Assembly (NCBI GenBank): GCA_024231375.1
Contig: JAAEQP010001401.1
Span: 1-19,641, forward strand
Source: a bacterium
Lineage (GTDB): Bacteria > Hydrogenedentota > Hydrogenedentia > Hydrogenedentiales > SLHB01
Direction of reading: 5' to 3'
DNA length: 19,641 bases
Position 1 is the stretch's first letter; every line of letters begins with the position of its first letter. A program made the translations under genes and the position numbers. This document shows positions 7,751-15,807 of the stretch, piece after piece. A model generated the notes under the pieces. The model ran no database searches and was not told the origin of the DNA. It was given only the letters and a program-made list of their open reading frames with translations.

Positions 7751-9139
7751 CTACTGCGAGTCGAGTCCGTACTTCTGAAGGCGGTACCGGAGCGACCGGG
7801 GCGTGAGGCTCAACAGGGAGGCCGCTTTCTTCTGCGAGTACTTGCTGGCCTGGAGGGCCTGTCCGATCAGGCGCTTTTCGATATCCGCGACGTAGGCCTC
7901 CAGGTCCAGGCCTTGGGCCGGGAGATCGTGGGGTGCCGACTCGGGATCCGCCACGAATTCCAACACGTTCTTCGGAAGGTCGGTTGCCGCGATCCGGTCG
8001 TCTCTCGATAGTGCCACGGCCCGCTCCATCACGTTCTCCAACTCACGAACGTTGCCGGGCCATTTGAATTGCCGTAGCGCGTCCTCCGCTTCCGGCCCGA
8101 TGGTCAGGCCGGGGAGGCCCATACGTTCGGCGTGGCTTCGCACGAAGTGCCGCGCCAGAAGGGGGATGTCGTCGGTGCGTTCGCGTAGCGGGGGCACCGA
8201 GATGGGGATGACATTCAGGCGGTAGAACAGATCTTCGCGGAAGGCGCCTTCGCGTGCCATTTGCTCCAGATTGCGGTTGGTGGCGGACACGATGCGGACG
8301 TCCACTTTGACGCCCGAGGTTCCGCCCACGGGAAGTACGACGCTGTCGTCGAGTACGCGGAGCAGTTTCACCTGGAGCGACAGGGGCATCTCGCCGATCT
8401 CGTCCAGGAACAGCGTGCCGCCGTCCGCCATCACGAACAGCCCCTCTTTGTCTTCGATGGCGCCAGTGAACGATCCTTTCTTATGACCGAACAGTTCGCT
8501 CTCGAGAAGGTTTTCCGGGAATCCGCCGCAGTTGATGGCTACGAACGGCCGGTCGGCGCGAGGGCTCAAGGCATGGATGCCCCGTGCCACAAGCTCCTTT
8601 CCCGTTCCGCTCTCTCCGTGGATCGCCACCGTGCTCGGCAGGGAGGCCACGCGGCGAATCATCTCGCGCACCTCTTCGACAGCCTTGCTCTTGCCGATGA
8701 TGTTTTCAATGCGGTTACGATGGGCCTGGTCCTTGCGGAACGCCGCGTTTTGGCGCAGGAGGTCGCGCTGTTCGATAGCGCGTTGTATGACGAGGCGCAC
8801 TTCGTCGTTCTTGAACGGCTTCATGATGTAGTCGACGGCGCCGCGTTTCATGGCTTCGATGGCCGTCTCGACGGACCCGTAGGCCGTCATCATGATGGCG
8901 GGGACGGATGGGGCGTTCTCCTGAAGCCAGGTCAGCAACGCCATGCCCGCGTCGCGTTCCGCTCCCATACGGAGATCCGTGAGCACCACGTCGAAGGGAG
9001 CTTCCTCGAGAGCGGCTCGGGCCTCGTCCGTGTTGGCGAGTGTGGTGATGTCGTAGCCCTGATTTGCCAGCACGATCTCCAACAACTCGCGCATACTGGC
9101 CTCATCGTCGACTACGAGCACGCGGACCTGTTCACTCAC
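7751..9139 (-). CDS. pilR: NtrC-family sigma-54-dependent response regulator, PilR-like
   Basis: 462 residues: receiver (about 5-120; acidic pocket D11/D12, phospho-acceptor D55, K107), central AAA+ sigma-54 activation domain (Walker A GESGTGKE at 175-182, GSFTGA loop at 222-227, Walker B TLFLDEIGE, RLNVIPISVPPLRERTDDIPLLA) and a C-terminal Fis-type helix-turn-helix (about 420-460). It would open sigma-54 promoters when phosphorylated by the neighbouring PilS; in known type IV pilus systems the main target is the pilin gene. The start is GTG at 9139, with GAGGAG at 9149-9154 and 6 bp after the pilS stop, so translation is probably coupled. Oddities: the usual MPxxxG after the phospho-Asp is replaced by LRMGAERDAG, and the activation loop is GSFTGA rather than GAFTGA. 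The PilR call relies on pilus gene context. Confidence 0.9.
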   Translation of the reverse strand: MSEQVRVLVVDDEASMRELLEIVLANQGYDITTLANTDEARAALEEAPFDVVLTDLRMGAERDAGMALLTWLQENAPSVPAIMMTAYGSVETAIEAMKRGAVDYIMKPFKNDEVRLVIQRAIEQRDLLRQNAAFRKDQAHRNRIENIIGKSKAVEEVREMIRRVASLPSTVAIHGESGTGKELVARGIHALSPRADRPFVAINCGGFPENLLESELFGHKKGSFTGAIEDKEGLFVMADGGTLFLDEIGEMPLSLQVKLLRVLDDSVVLPVGGTSGVKVDVRIVSATNRNLEQMAREGAFREDLFYRLNVIPISVPPLRERTDDIPLLARHFVRSHAERMGLPGLTIGPEAEDALRQFKWPGNVRELENVMERAVALSRDDRIAATDLPKNVLEFVADPESAPHDLPAQGLDLEAYVADIEKRLIGQALQASKYSQKKAASLLSLTPRSLRYRLQKYGLDSQ

Positions 9140-9145
9140 TGGGAA

Positions 9146-10777
9146 TCACTCCTCTGCCTGATTCAGGGGGAGCCGGACAATCATGGATGTACCTCCTCCC
9201 TCTCGTTGAGACGCGCGAATCACACCGTCGTGGGCAGTTACGATCCGTTGGCAGACCGCCAGTCCCATCCCAACGCCGGTTTCCTTGGTAGTATAGAAAG
9301 GCTCGAATATGCGCGCAACCTGGTCCGGATCCACACCGGGTCCCTCGTCGTCGAACCGGACTTCCACGGAGTTCGCGTCGGGAAGCAACGCGATGGCGAC
9401 CGACCCCGTCATTTCGTTCGCCTCGACGGCGTTCTTGCCGAGGTTCATGAACACCTGCTTCAATTGGGTCCGGTCGGCGCGAATGGGACACACGTCCTCC
9501 TCGCACCGCGCCTCGATTGCGAGTGCATCGCAATCGATGTACTTGCGTTGAAGTCCGTCGGCGACCTCCCGCACCAACCCCACCAAATCGAACTCGTCCC
9601 GCCGGACTTTCGGATCCCTCGCGAAATCGAGGAAATCACCCACGATCCGGTTCAGGTGGTCCGATTCGCGAATGGCGATTGCCGCGAGCCGCTCGACCAA
9701 GTCGGGCGTGTCGATGTGTCCGCGAAGCTCGTCCACGGCGCCGCGGATTGCGGCGACCGGGTTTCGGATCTCGTGGGCCAAGCCAGCGGCCAGTTCGCCG
9801 ACCACGGCCAACCGGTCTTGGCGTTGCACTTCCTGGCGCATCTCCGCCAACTCGGTGAGATCGCTGAACGACGCGATCACGTAGGCAAGATGCCTCCGGC
9901 TGTCGTAGGCCCGGCTCGTGCTCAGTCCCAGCAGCTTCACGACGCCGGGCGCGGTCCGTGCGTGAAACTCGTAGCGGGTGAAATCCCGTTCCGATCGTAG
10001 CGCTGTCAGAACGGGGCATTCCTCCCCCGACTCCACCCGCAGCACGTCGGTGACATGCCAACCCACGGCCTCACCTTCGTCCAGGCCGAGGATCCGGGCG
10101 GCCGCGCGGTTGTGGGCGGTCACGATTCCCCGCAGGTCGGTGATGAGGAACCCGTTGTTCATGTTGTCGAGAATCTCGCGCTGGAACTCCGCCATCCTGC
10201 GCACGCGCTGGCTCCAGTATCCGCTGATGGAGGCGGTGAGGTAGTAGGCCAGGGCCTGGACCACGAAGTTGTACCAGAGTGTGAGCGCCTCGATATTGGG
10301 CTGGTTGGGACCGGCCTGAGGCCGCAACGAGTGCGGGTCGGCAGTCGTCACTTGGAGAAGCATTACGCCGACGGCCAGGCTCGCGAAGACGTATCCCTGC
10401 ATGAGGCCGAGCAGCAGGCCGGCCTCCAGGATCACCACGACAAAGAGAAACGTGAAGAAGCTGTCCGGGCCGCCCGTGAAGCTGACCGTGGCGGCCACGA
10501 CTCCAAAGTCCACAAGGAGTTGGGCCCAGGTCAGTAACGACGACGGGGCCGAACGCGACCACCGAAGGGATAGGAGATACCATAGGGCGCTCAGGAAGCC
10601 GAAGACGTAAAAAGCCAGTAGGTAGCTGGCAAAGGATCCGGCCTCCTCGCCGATGAGGTACGTCCCGGAGGCGACGACCACCAGTACGGCGATGCGAACG
10701 GCCCCGATCGGCAGTAGCCATTCCTGGGGCCGTCCGGCCGTGGTCCGCAACCGGTCTGGCGGGTAATTCCCCGTCAA
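9146..10777 (-). CDS. pilS: Membrane sensor histidine kinase, PilS-like
   Basis: 543 residues. The N-terminal about 190 residues contain roughly six hydrophobic helices, the PilS-type membrane anchor and sensor. A PAS domain (about 205-310) follows, then HisKA with LAHEIRNPVAAIRGAV (His335), and an ATPase domain with NLGKNAVEAN, DDEGPGVD, FEPFYTTKETGVGMGLAV. In characterised systems PilS phosphorylates PilR and senses pilin level in the inner membrane. The start is TTG at 10777, whose TTGA overlaps the pilT stop by 4 nt, a classic coupled arrangement; no ATG exists early in the frame. It sits directly before pilR in the same operon, supporting a cognate pair. The signal sensed here is not readable from sequence. 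Confidence 0.9.
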   Translation of the reverse strand: MTGNYPPDRLRTTAGRPQEWLLPIGAVRIAVLVVVASGTYLIGEEAGSFASYLLAFYVFGFLSALWYLLSLRWSRSAPSSLLTWAQLLVDFGVVAATVSFTGGPDSFFTFLFVVVILEAGLLLGLMQGYVFASLAVGVMLLQVTTADPHSLRPQAGPNQPNIEALTLWYNFVVQALAYYLTASISGYWSQRVRRMAEFQREILDNMNNGFLITDLRGIVTAHNRAAARILGLDEGEAVGWHVTDVLRVESGEECPVLTALRSERDFTRYEFHARTAPGVVKLLGLSTSRAYDSRRHLAYVIASFSDLTELAEMRQEVQRQDRLAVVGELAAGLAHEIRNPVAAIRGAVDELRGHIDTPDLVERLAAIAIRESDHLNRIVGDFLDFARDPKVRRDEFDLVGLVREVADGLQRKYIDCDALAIEARCEEDVCPIRADRTQLKQVFMNLGKNAVEANEMTGSVAIALLPDANSVEVRFDDEGPGVDPDQVARIFEPFYTTKETGVGMGLAVCQRIVTAHDGVIRASQREGGGTSMIVRLPLNQAEE

Positions 10778-11847
10778 AGTCCCTTTTCCATCAGCCGGCT
10801 CAGTCCTTCCGGATCGGAACTGCGCTTGAACGCCATCTCGCGCGTGATGGCGTTTCTACGCACCAACCGGAACAAGGACTGGTTCATGGTCATCATCCCC
10901 TCGCCTGCGCCGATCTCAATCATGGAGGGGATCTGCTGCAGCTTCTCCTCCCGGATCAGCGAGCGGATGGCCGTGTTGGGAAGCATCAACTCAAGGGCGA
11001 TGGCGCGCCCGAACCCGTCGGCGCGCGGAATGAGTTGCTGGACGGCAACGCCCTCCAGTACGAACGACAACTGGGTGCGGATCTGGGCCTGCTGGCTCGC
11101 GGGGAACACGTCCACGATGCGGTTGATCGTCTGCAAGGCGTCGTTGGTGTGCAAGGTTGCGAACGCGAGGTGACCGGTTTCCGCCACGGTCAGCGCGGCG
11201 GAGATGGTCTCGGGATCGCGCATCTCACCGATGAGAATGACATCGGGATCCTGACGCAGCACGTGCTTCAGGGAGGCTGCGAACGATTTGGTGTCCGCGT
11301 TGAGTTCGCGCTGGTTGACTACTGCGCGATTGTGAGAATGGAGGAACTCGATGGGATCCTCAATGGTGATGATATGCACGTCCCGTTCGCGGTTGATCTT
11401 GTCGATAATCGCCGCTAGCGTTGTCGATTTGCCGCTACCCGTGGGGCCACACACCAGAACGAGTCCCAAGGGCAGGTTGGAGAAATTGGATATTATCTTC
11501 GGGAGCCCCAACTCGTCGAAACCCTTGATTTCGAACGGAATCGCGCGGAAGGCAGCCACGACCGACCCGCGGTCGCGGTAGATGTTCAAACGGAAGCGAC
11601 TCAGCCCTTCGATGCCAAATGACATGTCGCATTCCATCTCCGACTCGTACTGCATGATCTGGTCGTCGTTCATGACGCTGTAGATCAGTTCTTGGGTCTG
11701 GTCGGCCCGCAACGAAGGGTAGCCCGCGAGGGGGTCCATCTTTCCGTGCACGCGTACGACCGGCGGAATGCCCACGGCAATATGCAGGTCGCTGCCGTCC
11801 ATCTGAATGAGTTTGGTGAGCATTTCCTTGATGCTGAGTTCTGGCAT
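10774..11847 (-). CDS. pilT: Type IV pilus retraction ATPase PilT
   Basis: 357 residues from the ATG at 11847, chosen over an upstream ATG at 11892 because it has a strong GGGAGGAG ribosome site at 11851-11858 and begins PELSIKEMLTKLIQMDGSDLHI like known PilT proteins. Features: N-terminal PAS-like domain, Walker A GPTGSGKST (K140), Asp box TIEDPIEF, Walker B DVILIGEMRD, His box ATLHTNDA and the C-terminal retraction region with AIALELMLPNTAIRSLIRE. PilT hexamers depolymerise pili and drive twitching motility from the cytoplasmic base of the pilus machine. It is third in the operon, 147 bp after pilB, a gap that contains an inverted repeat. Confidence 0.95.
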   Translation of the reverse strand: MPELSIKEMLTKLIQMDGSDLHIAVGIPPVVRVHGKMDPLAGYPSLRADQTQELIYSVMNDDQIMQYESEMECDMSFGIEGLSRFRLNIYRDRGSVVAAFRAIPFEIKGFDELGLPKIISNFSNLPLGLVLVCGPTGSGKSTTLAAIIDKINRERDVHIITIEDPIEFLHSHNRAVVNQRELNADTKSFAASLKHVLRQDPDVILIGEMRDPETISAALTVAETGHLAFATLHTNDALQTINRIVDVFPASQQAQIRTQLSFVLEGVAVQQLIPRADGFGRAIALELMLPNTAIRSLIREEKLQQIPSMIEIGAGEGMMTMNQSLFRLVRRNAITREMAFKRSSDPEGLSRLMEKGL

Positions 11848-11850
11848 AGT

Positions 11851-11858
11851 CTCCTCCC
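11851..11858 (-). promoter_or_regulatory. Strong ribosome binding site deciding the pilT start
   Basis: GGGAGGAG on the minus strand, three bases before the ATG at 11847. It supports this start over the in-frame ATG 45 bases upstream, which would add 15 non-homologous residues. Confidence 0.75.
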
Positions 11859-11932
11859 GTGGCGCCCACCTGCGACCCTGTTTGCGTTCCAACCCATGTC
11901 CGGGCGAGCCCCCTTTGCCAGCCCGGTACCGA

Positions 11933-11977
11933 CGCCGTCTCCCTTCGGGGGCGGACCCACTCGGGGAGCAGACGGCG
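11933..11977 (-). repeat. Inverted repeat between pilB and pilT
   Basis: CGCCGTCT (11933-11940) is exactly complementary to AGACGGCG (11970-11977). CCC (11941-11943) and GGG (11964-11966) extend the stem after a 3-nt bulge. It lies in the 147-bp pilB-pilT spacer just after the pilB stop. No U-tract follows in the direction of transcription, so it is not a textbook terminator. It could be an mRNA-processing or stability element adjusting pilB versus pilT levels. Confidence 0.45.
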
Positions 11978-11994
11978 CCCTCTGGAGCGGCGGC

Positions 11995-13719
11995 CTAGTC
12001 AGCCGCCGAAATTCGCAGTACCTCTTCGATGGTGGTCAGCCCCTTGGCCGCCTTGGCCAGGGCGTTCTGGCGCAGCGATTGCATGCCGCACTTGATGGCG
12101 ATCTTCTTGATATCCGACGACGGCGCCCTCGTCAGAATTGGCTCCTGAATCTCCGGGTAGTTCGGCATGGCTTCGATGACGGCGAGTCGGCCGCGGTAGC
12201 CGGTGTCTTTGCACTTGCTGCATCCGCGGCCACGGACGAACGTGGGAGCCGGTGCACCGTCCGGGTGCTTGTACTGGACACGTTCCAGGACTTCATTCGG
12301 GACTTTGATCGGCTCCCGGCACTCTGGACAGATTCGCCGCATAAGACGCTGGGCGGCGGCAAGACCAACCGACGACTGGATCAAGAAAGGTTCAAGACCC
12401 ATGTCGGTGAGCCGTGTGTATACGCTCGCAGCGTCGTTCGTATGCAGCGTGCTCAGGACCAAGTGACCGGTCAACGCCGCTTTGACGGCGATGTCGCCGG
12501 TTTCTTCGTCACGAATCTCACCGACCATCACGATGTCCGGGTCCTGACGCAAAATACTGCGCAGACCGGCCGCGAAAGTGAGTCCCACCTCCGCCTTCGC
12601 CTGGACCTGATTCACCCCAAACAGCTCGTACTCGATCGGGTCTTCGACCGTCACGATGTTGGTGCCGATACTGTTCAGCTTGTGCAGGGCGCTGTACAGG
12701 GTCGTCGTCTTACCGCTACCGGTGGGACCCGTGAGCAGGATCATGCCGAAAGGCAGTTTCAGGGCCTCCGAGAAGGCATCCATGGGTTGCTGTTCAAACC
12801 CGAGGGCGTCGAGGTCCAGGGTGAGATTGGACTTGTCGAGTACGCGCATCACGATCTTCTCGCCGTAGTAACACGGCAGGAACGAAATACGAAAGTCGAT
12901 CTCGCGGCCTTTGTACTTGATGCGGAACCGGCCATCCTGCGGAACGCGGTGCTCGGCGATGTCCAGGTTGCTCATGATCTTCAGGCGAGACGTCAGAGCG
13001 GCCTGGACGTTCTTCGGCGGATTCTTCATTTCTTCGAGCATGCCGTCGATGCGGTACCGAACGCGCAGCACCTTCTCGAAGGGCTCGACGTGGACATCAC
13101 TGGCGCGGTTTTCCAAACCCTTCACGAGGATCAAATTCACCAGGCGGATCACCGGAGCGTCCTGGGCTTCCGCCTCCATGGTGGAAATGTCTTCGAGCGA
13201 CTCCTGCTCTTCCACGACCTCAAGTCCGTCCTGACTATCGTCGCTGGCAACGAGTTCGTTGTACAGTTCGGCGCTCTGCTGTCCGCCGTAATGCCGGTCG
13301 ATAGCCTCGATGAGTTCCGATTCGACGGCGACCACCGGTTCGATCTCGTAGCTCGTCAGCATCCGCAGATCGTCAAGGGCCATGATGTTCAGCGGGTCCG
13401 CCATGGCCACGGTCAACACGTCGCCGGTGACGGACACGGGCAGCATCTGGTACTGCCGGGCGAGCGTCTCGGGAATCTCGTTGAGGACTTCCTTGGGGAT
13501 GTTGTAGTTGGCGACGCGGATGTGGGGCATGCCGAGCTGTTCGCTCAACGTCACCACGAGGTCTTCCTCGGCCAGATACCCGCGCTCCACGAGAATATGC
13601 GCGAGGCTCTGCCCGGACGATCGCTGTAGCCCGAGGCATTCCTGCAACTGCTCTTGGGTGATCAGGTCCTGTTCCAGGAGCACATCGCCCAAACGGCGTT
13701 TCACGGCTTTCGGTGGCAC
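11995..13719 (-). CDS. pilB: Type IV pilus extension ATPase PilB (GspE/PulE family)
   Basis: 574 residues, the usual PilB length. Residues about 8-150 form an MshEN domain (RLGDVLLEQDLITQEQLQ...; LTVAMADPLNIMALDDL). The catalytic part has the N2 region (ASDVHVEP, RIDGMLEE), Walker A GPTGSGKTT (K337), Asp box TVEDPIEYE, Walker B DIVMVGEIRDEET and His box STLHTNDA. The zinc-binding tetracysteine is present as C464/C467 (CPEC) and C500/C503 (CSKC). PilB powers pilin polymerisation on the cytoplasmic face. The start is GTG at 13719 with GGGAGG at 13725-13730; a small palindrome, CCCTT-A-AAGGG (13728-13738), overlaps that site. It follows the MshEN-AAA fusion by 75 bp. A GspE of a type II secretion system is possible, but pilT and pilSR next door favour PilB. 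Confidence 0.93.
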   Translation of the reverse strand: MPPKAVKRRLGDVLLEQDLITQEQLQECLGLQRSSGQSLAHILVERGYLAEEDLVVTLSEQLGMPHIRVANYNIPKEVLNEIPETLARQYQMLPVSVTGDVLTVAMADPLNIMALDDLRMLTSYEIEPVVAVESELIEAIDRHYGGQQSAELYNELVASDDSQDGLEVVEEQESLEDISTMEAEAQDAPVIRLVNLILVKGLENRASDVHVEPFEKVLRVRYRIDGMLEEMKNPPKNVQAALTSRLKIMSNLDIAEHRVPQDGRFRIKYKGREIDFRISFLPCYYGEKIVMRVLDKSNLTLDLDALGFEQQPMDAFSEALKLPFGMILLTGPTGSGKTTTLYSALHKLNSIGTNIVTVEDPIEYELFGVNQVQAKAEVGLTFAAGLRSILRQDPDIVMVGEIRDEETGDIAVKAALTGHLVLSTLHTNDAASVYTRLTDMGLEPFLIQSSVGLAAAQRLMRRICPECREPIKVPNEVLERVQYKHPDGAPAPTFVRGRGCSKCKDTGYRGRLAVIEAMPNYPEIQEPILTRAPSSDIKKIAIKCGMQSLRQNALAKAAKGLTTIEEVLRISAAD

Positions 13720-13794
13720 GTCGACCTCCCTTTAAGGGTCTTCCGTCGCACGCCCCGGTGTGAGGGATCGACGCGCGGCGGGACGACCGGAGTC

Positions 13795-15795
13795 TCAGGC
13801 GGCGTCACTGACGCCCATATGGCTCAGGATCTCGTTGGCCAGTTCGCACGTGATATCTTGACCGACAAGGCTCGCAAATGCAATCACCTTTCGTAGCGAA
13901 CCGGTCATTCTGCGGATGTCGCTGGGGATCCGCGTGGCCAGAAGGGCCAGCACCTCATCGGTAACCTCGGCACTGGCCTTCGTAGCGTGATGGGCAAGGA
14001 TCTCCATGCGCACCTCGCGTTCCGGCGGCTCGAGGGCCGCCACGATGCCGGCTGAGAAGCGCGACAGCAGGCTCTTGTCAATGTCTTCGAGATTCTCGGC
14101 GGCGCGAGCGCTGGCGATGATGATCTGCCGTTGCTCGTGGTGCAGCGCGTCGAAGATGTGCAGAAGCTCCTCCTGGGCCTCGGTCCTACCCGACAGATAC
14201 TGGGCGTCATCCAGGATCCACACATCCCAATGGCAGAAGTGCTCCCGAAACGCGTTCAGTTCCCGGTTTTCGATGGATTCCGCGAGTTGCCGCGCGAAGC
14301 GGCTTGCCGACACATACCCGACGCGCAGATCCCCGTGTGCTTCCATGATTCCGTGGCCGATGGCGTTGACGAAGTGTGTCTTTCCCGTGCCTACATCGCC
14401 TTGGACGAAGAACGGCGTGAACTCGCCGCCAGGCTGTTCGGCGATGGCGCGGCCCACGTTCAGCGTGAATGCATTGCCTTTGCCCGCGTAAAACTCGTCG
14501 AAGGTGTACCCTTCCAGAGGGGACTGGGACTCAAGCAGGGCACGGACTCGGTCATCCGCCCGCGACCGGAGCCCTGGACCTTCCAAGGCCTCAAGCGCGT
14601 CCATCTCCGCCTTCGACGCCTTCGCGGCCGGCCGCGAAGGCGGCTTGGCGCCGGGGAAGGGTTCGATGTTGTCCGCCGGGGCCGCCTCCGCGGAGGCGGT
14701 TTCGGCCGTCTTGCTGGCCTGCGTGACCGCCACGGTCAGTTCGGCAATCCGGCTTTCCTGTTCGGCCATGACGCCCATGGCCTGTCCCATGGCCTCCTTC
14801 ACGCTCTTGCTCACAAGCGCGGCCACGGCCTCGTGTGAAGGCCCTTGCCCGCGGTCCGCGTCCTGCATCTGCGCCACAACACCGGACACGGCGCTCTGAA
14901 TGGCGTCCTGCATGCCCCCGCGCACCATGTCGGCCAGTTCGTCGGGATGCACTCCCTGGCCCGATTTCGCCGCGGCCCGCTGGGCGGCAAGGACCGGGCC
15001 CAAGGCATCCTCCATGGCTTGGCGTACCGAGTCCCCGACGGCCGTTTCCATGTTGGAAGGTTTCGCGGGCGCAGGTGGCTTGGCTTGTGTCTGGCCGGTG
15101 CCGCGGTCCGGCTTCGCGGCGGGCTTTGCGCGCGGCTTGGCCGGTTCCGAGATCAGTTCGACAGATTCGGAGGCTTCTTCAACCAGCGCATCAACCGCCG
15201 CATCAACGGAGTCGGCTGTCTCGGGCGATCCGGGCTTGTCAGCGGCCGGAGCCGTGTCGGCAGGTTTCTTCTCTTCCTCCGGGGGTGCGGCCGACTTGCG
15301 TTCTTCCGGCAGCCCGAAGGTGCTCGCCGATACCTCGGCTTCCGCGGGTTCGTCTTCCTTGCCCAAGAGTTTGCGCGTAACGGTGTCGAAATGGTTCCAA
15401 TCGCAGAGGATGGGTTTGATCTTCAGATCCGGGCACGCAGCCCGCACGTTCTCCAAGGCTTCGATATCCAGGGGATCGACCATGGCGACCGTGAGAATCT
15501 TGCCCAGTTTGTCGATTGGCAGCAGATTGAACCGTTCACAGAGATCCTGAGGCACGTATTCGAAGAGATTCCCTTCGACGCCGTAGTCCAGAAGGCTGAT
15601 GTGAGGGATCTTGCACTGCTTGACGAGAAACGATATGAGGGTGTGCTGGTCGATATACTTGAGTTCGACGAGGCACTGACCCAAGAAGCGGCCGCTCTCT
15701 GCCTTCTTCGCCAGCGCTTCGTCGAGTTGTGCTTGCGTGACGATGCCTTCTTTGAGCAGCATCTCGCCCAGACGGGCTCGTGTGCTGTCCGTCAT
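13795..15795 (-). CDS. MshEN domain fused to a DnaA/Hda-like AAA+ ATPase, pilus-operon regulator candidate
   Basis: 666 residues from the ATG at 15795 (GAGGGA at 15802-15807); a longer frame back to 15948 adds only sequence from the leader. Residues about 7-145 are an MshEN domain like the PilB N-terminus (RLGEMLLKEGIVTQAQLDEAL; LTVAMVDPLDIEALENV). Residues about 146-428 are an Ala/Pro/Glu-rich linker with three similar amphipathic helices. Residues about 430-660 match DnaA domain III: TFDEFYAGKGNAF, Walker A GDVGTGKTH (K472), YVSASRF, Walker B WILDDAQYLSG (D529/D530), sensor 1 IIIASAR, arginine finger in LLSRF (R579) and sensor 2 SDIRRMTGSL. The DnaA DNA-binding domain IV is absent; the protein ends about 16 residues after ITCELA begins. 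No membrane segment is seen. As first gene before pilB and pilT, it probably acts at or near the pilus motor, perhaps responding to c-di-GMP. The domain calls are secure; the function is inference. Confidence 0.88.
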   Translation of the reverse strand: MTDSTRARLGEMLLKEGIVTQAQLDEALAKKAESGRFLGQCLVELKYIDQHTLISFLVKQCKIPHISLLDYGVEGNLFEYVPQDLCERFNLLPIDKLGKILTVAMVDPLDIEALENVRAACPDLKIKPILCDWNHFDTVTRKLLGKEDEPAEAEVSASTFGLPEERKSAAPPEEEKKPADTAPAADKPGSPETADSVDAAVDALVEEASESVELISEPAKPRAKPAAKPDRGTGQTQAKPPAPAKPSNMETAVGDSVRQAMEDALGPVLAAQRAAAKSGQGVHPDELADMVRGGMQDAIQSAVSGVVAQMQDADRGQGPSHEAVAALVSKSVKEAMGQAMGVMAEQESRIAELTVAVTQASKTAETASAEAAPADNIEPFPGAKPPSRPAAKASKAEMDALEALEGPGLRSRADDRVRALLESQSPLEGYTFDEFYAGKGNAFTLNVGRAIAEQPGGEFTPFFVQGDVGTGKTHFVNAIGHGIMEAHGDLRVGYVSASRFARQLAESIENRELNAFREHFCHWDVWILDDAQYLSGRTEAQEELLHIFDALHHEQRQIIIASARAAENLEDIDKSLLSRFSAGIVAALEPPEREVRMEILAHHATKASAEVTDEVLALLATRIPSDIRRMTGSLRKVIAFASLVGQDITCELANEILSHMGVSDAA

Positions 15796-15801
15796 GCACG
15801 G

Positions 15802-15807
15802 TCCCTC
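15802..15807 (-). promoter_or_regulatory. Ribosome binding site deciding the start of the MshEN-AAA+ gene
   Basis: GAGGGA on the minus strand, six bases ahead of the ATG at 15795. The protein from this ATG begins directly with the MshEN fold, whereas the 51 residues encoded upstream have no domain character and overlap the hairpin leader. Confidence 0.65.

Noticed and set aside
8261..10000. Plus-strand frame of 579 codons opposite pilR and pilS
   Set aside because: Antisense shadow of two clearly conserved genes; no motif in its translation.
11692..13629. Plus-strand frame of 645 codons opposite pilB and pilT
   Set aside because: Antisense shadow; spans two genes and their spacer and has no recognisable domain or ribosome site.
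13795..15795. Annotation of this gene as the replication initiator DnaA
   Set aside because: Only the AAA+ core is present; the DNA-binding domain IV and DnaA N-terminal domain are missing, and no DnaA boxes or origin-like AT-rich region were noticed nearby.
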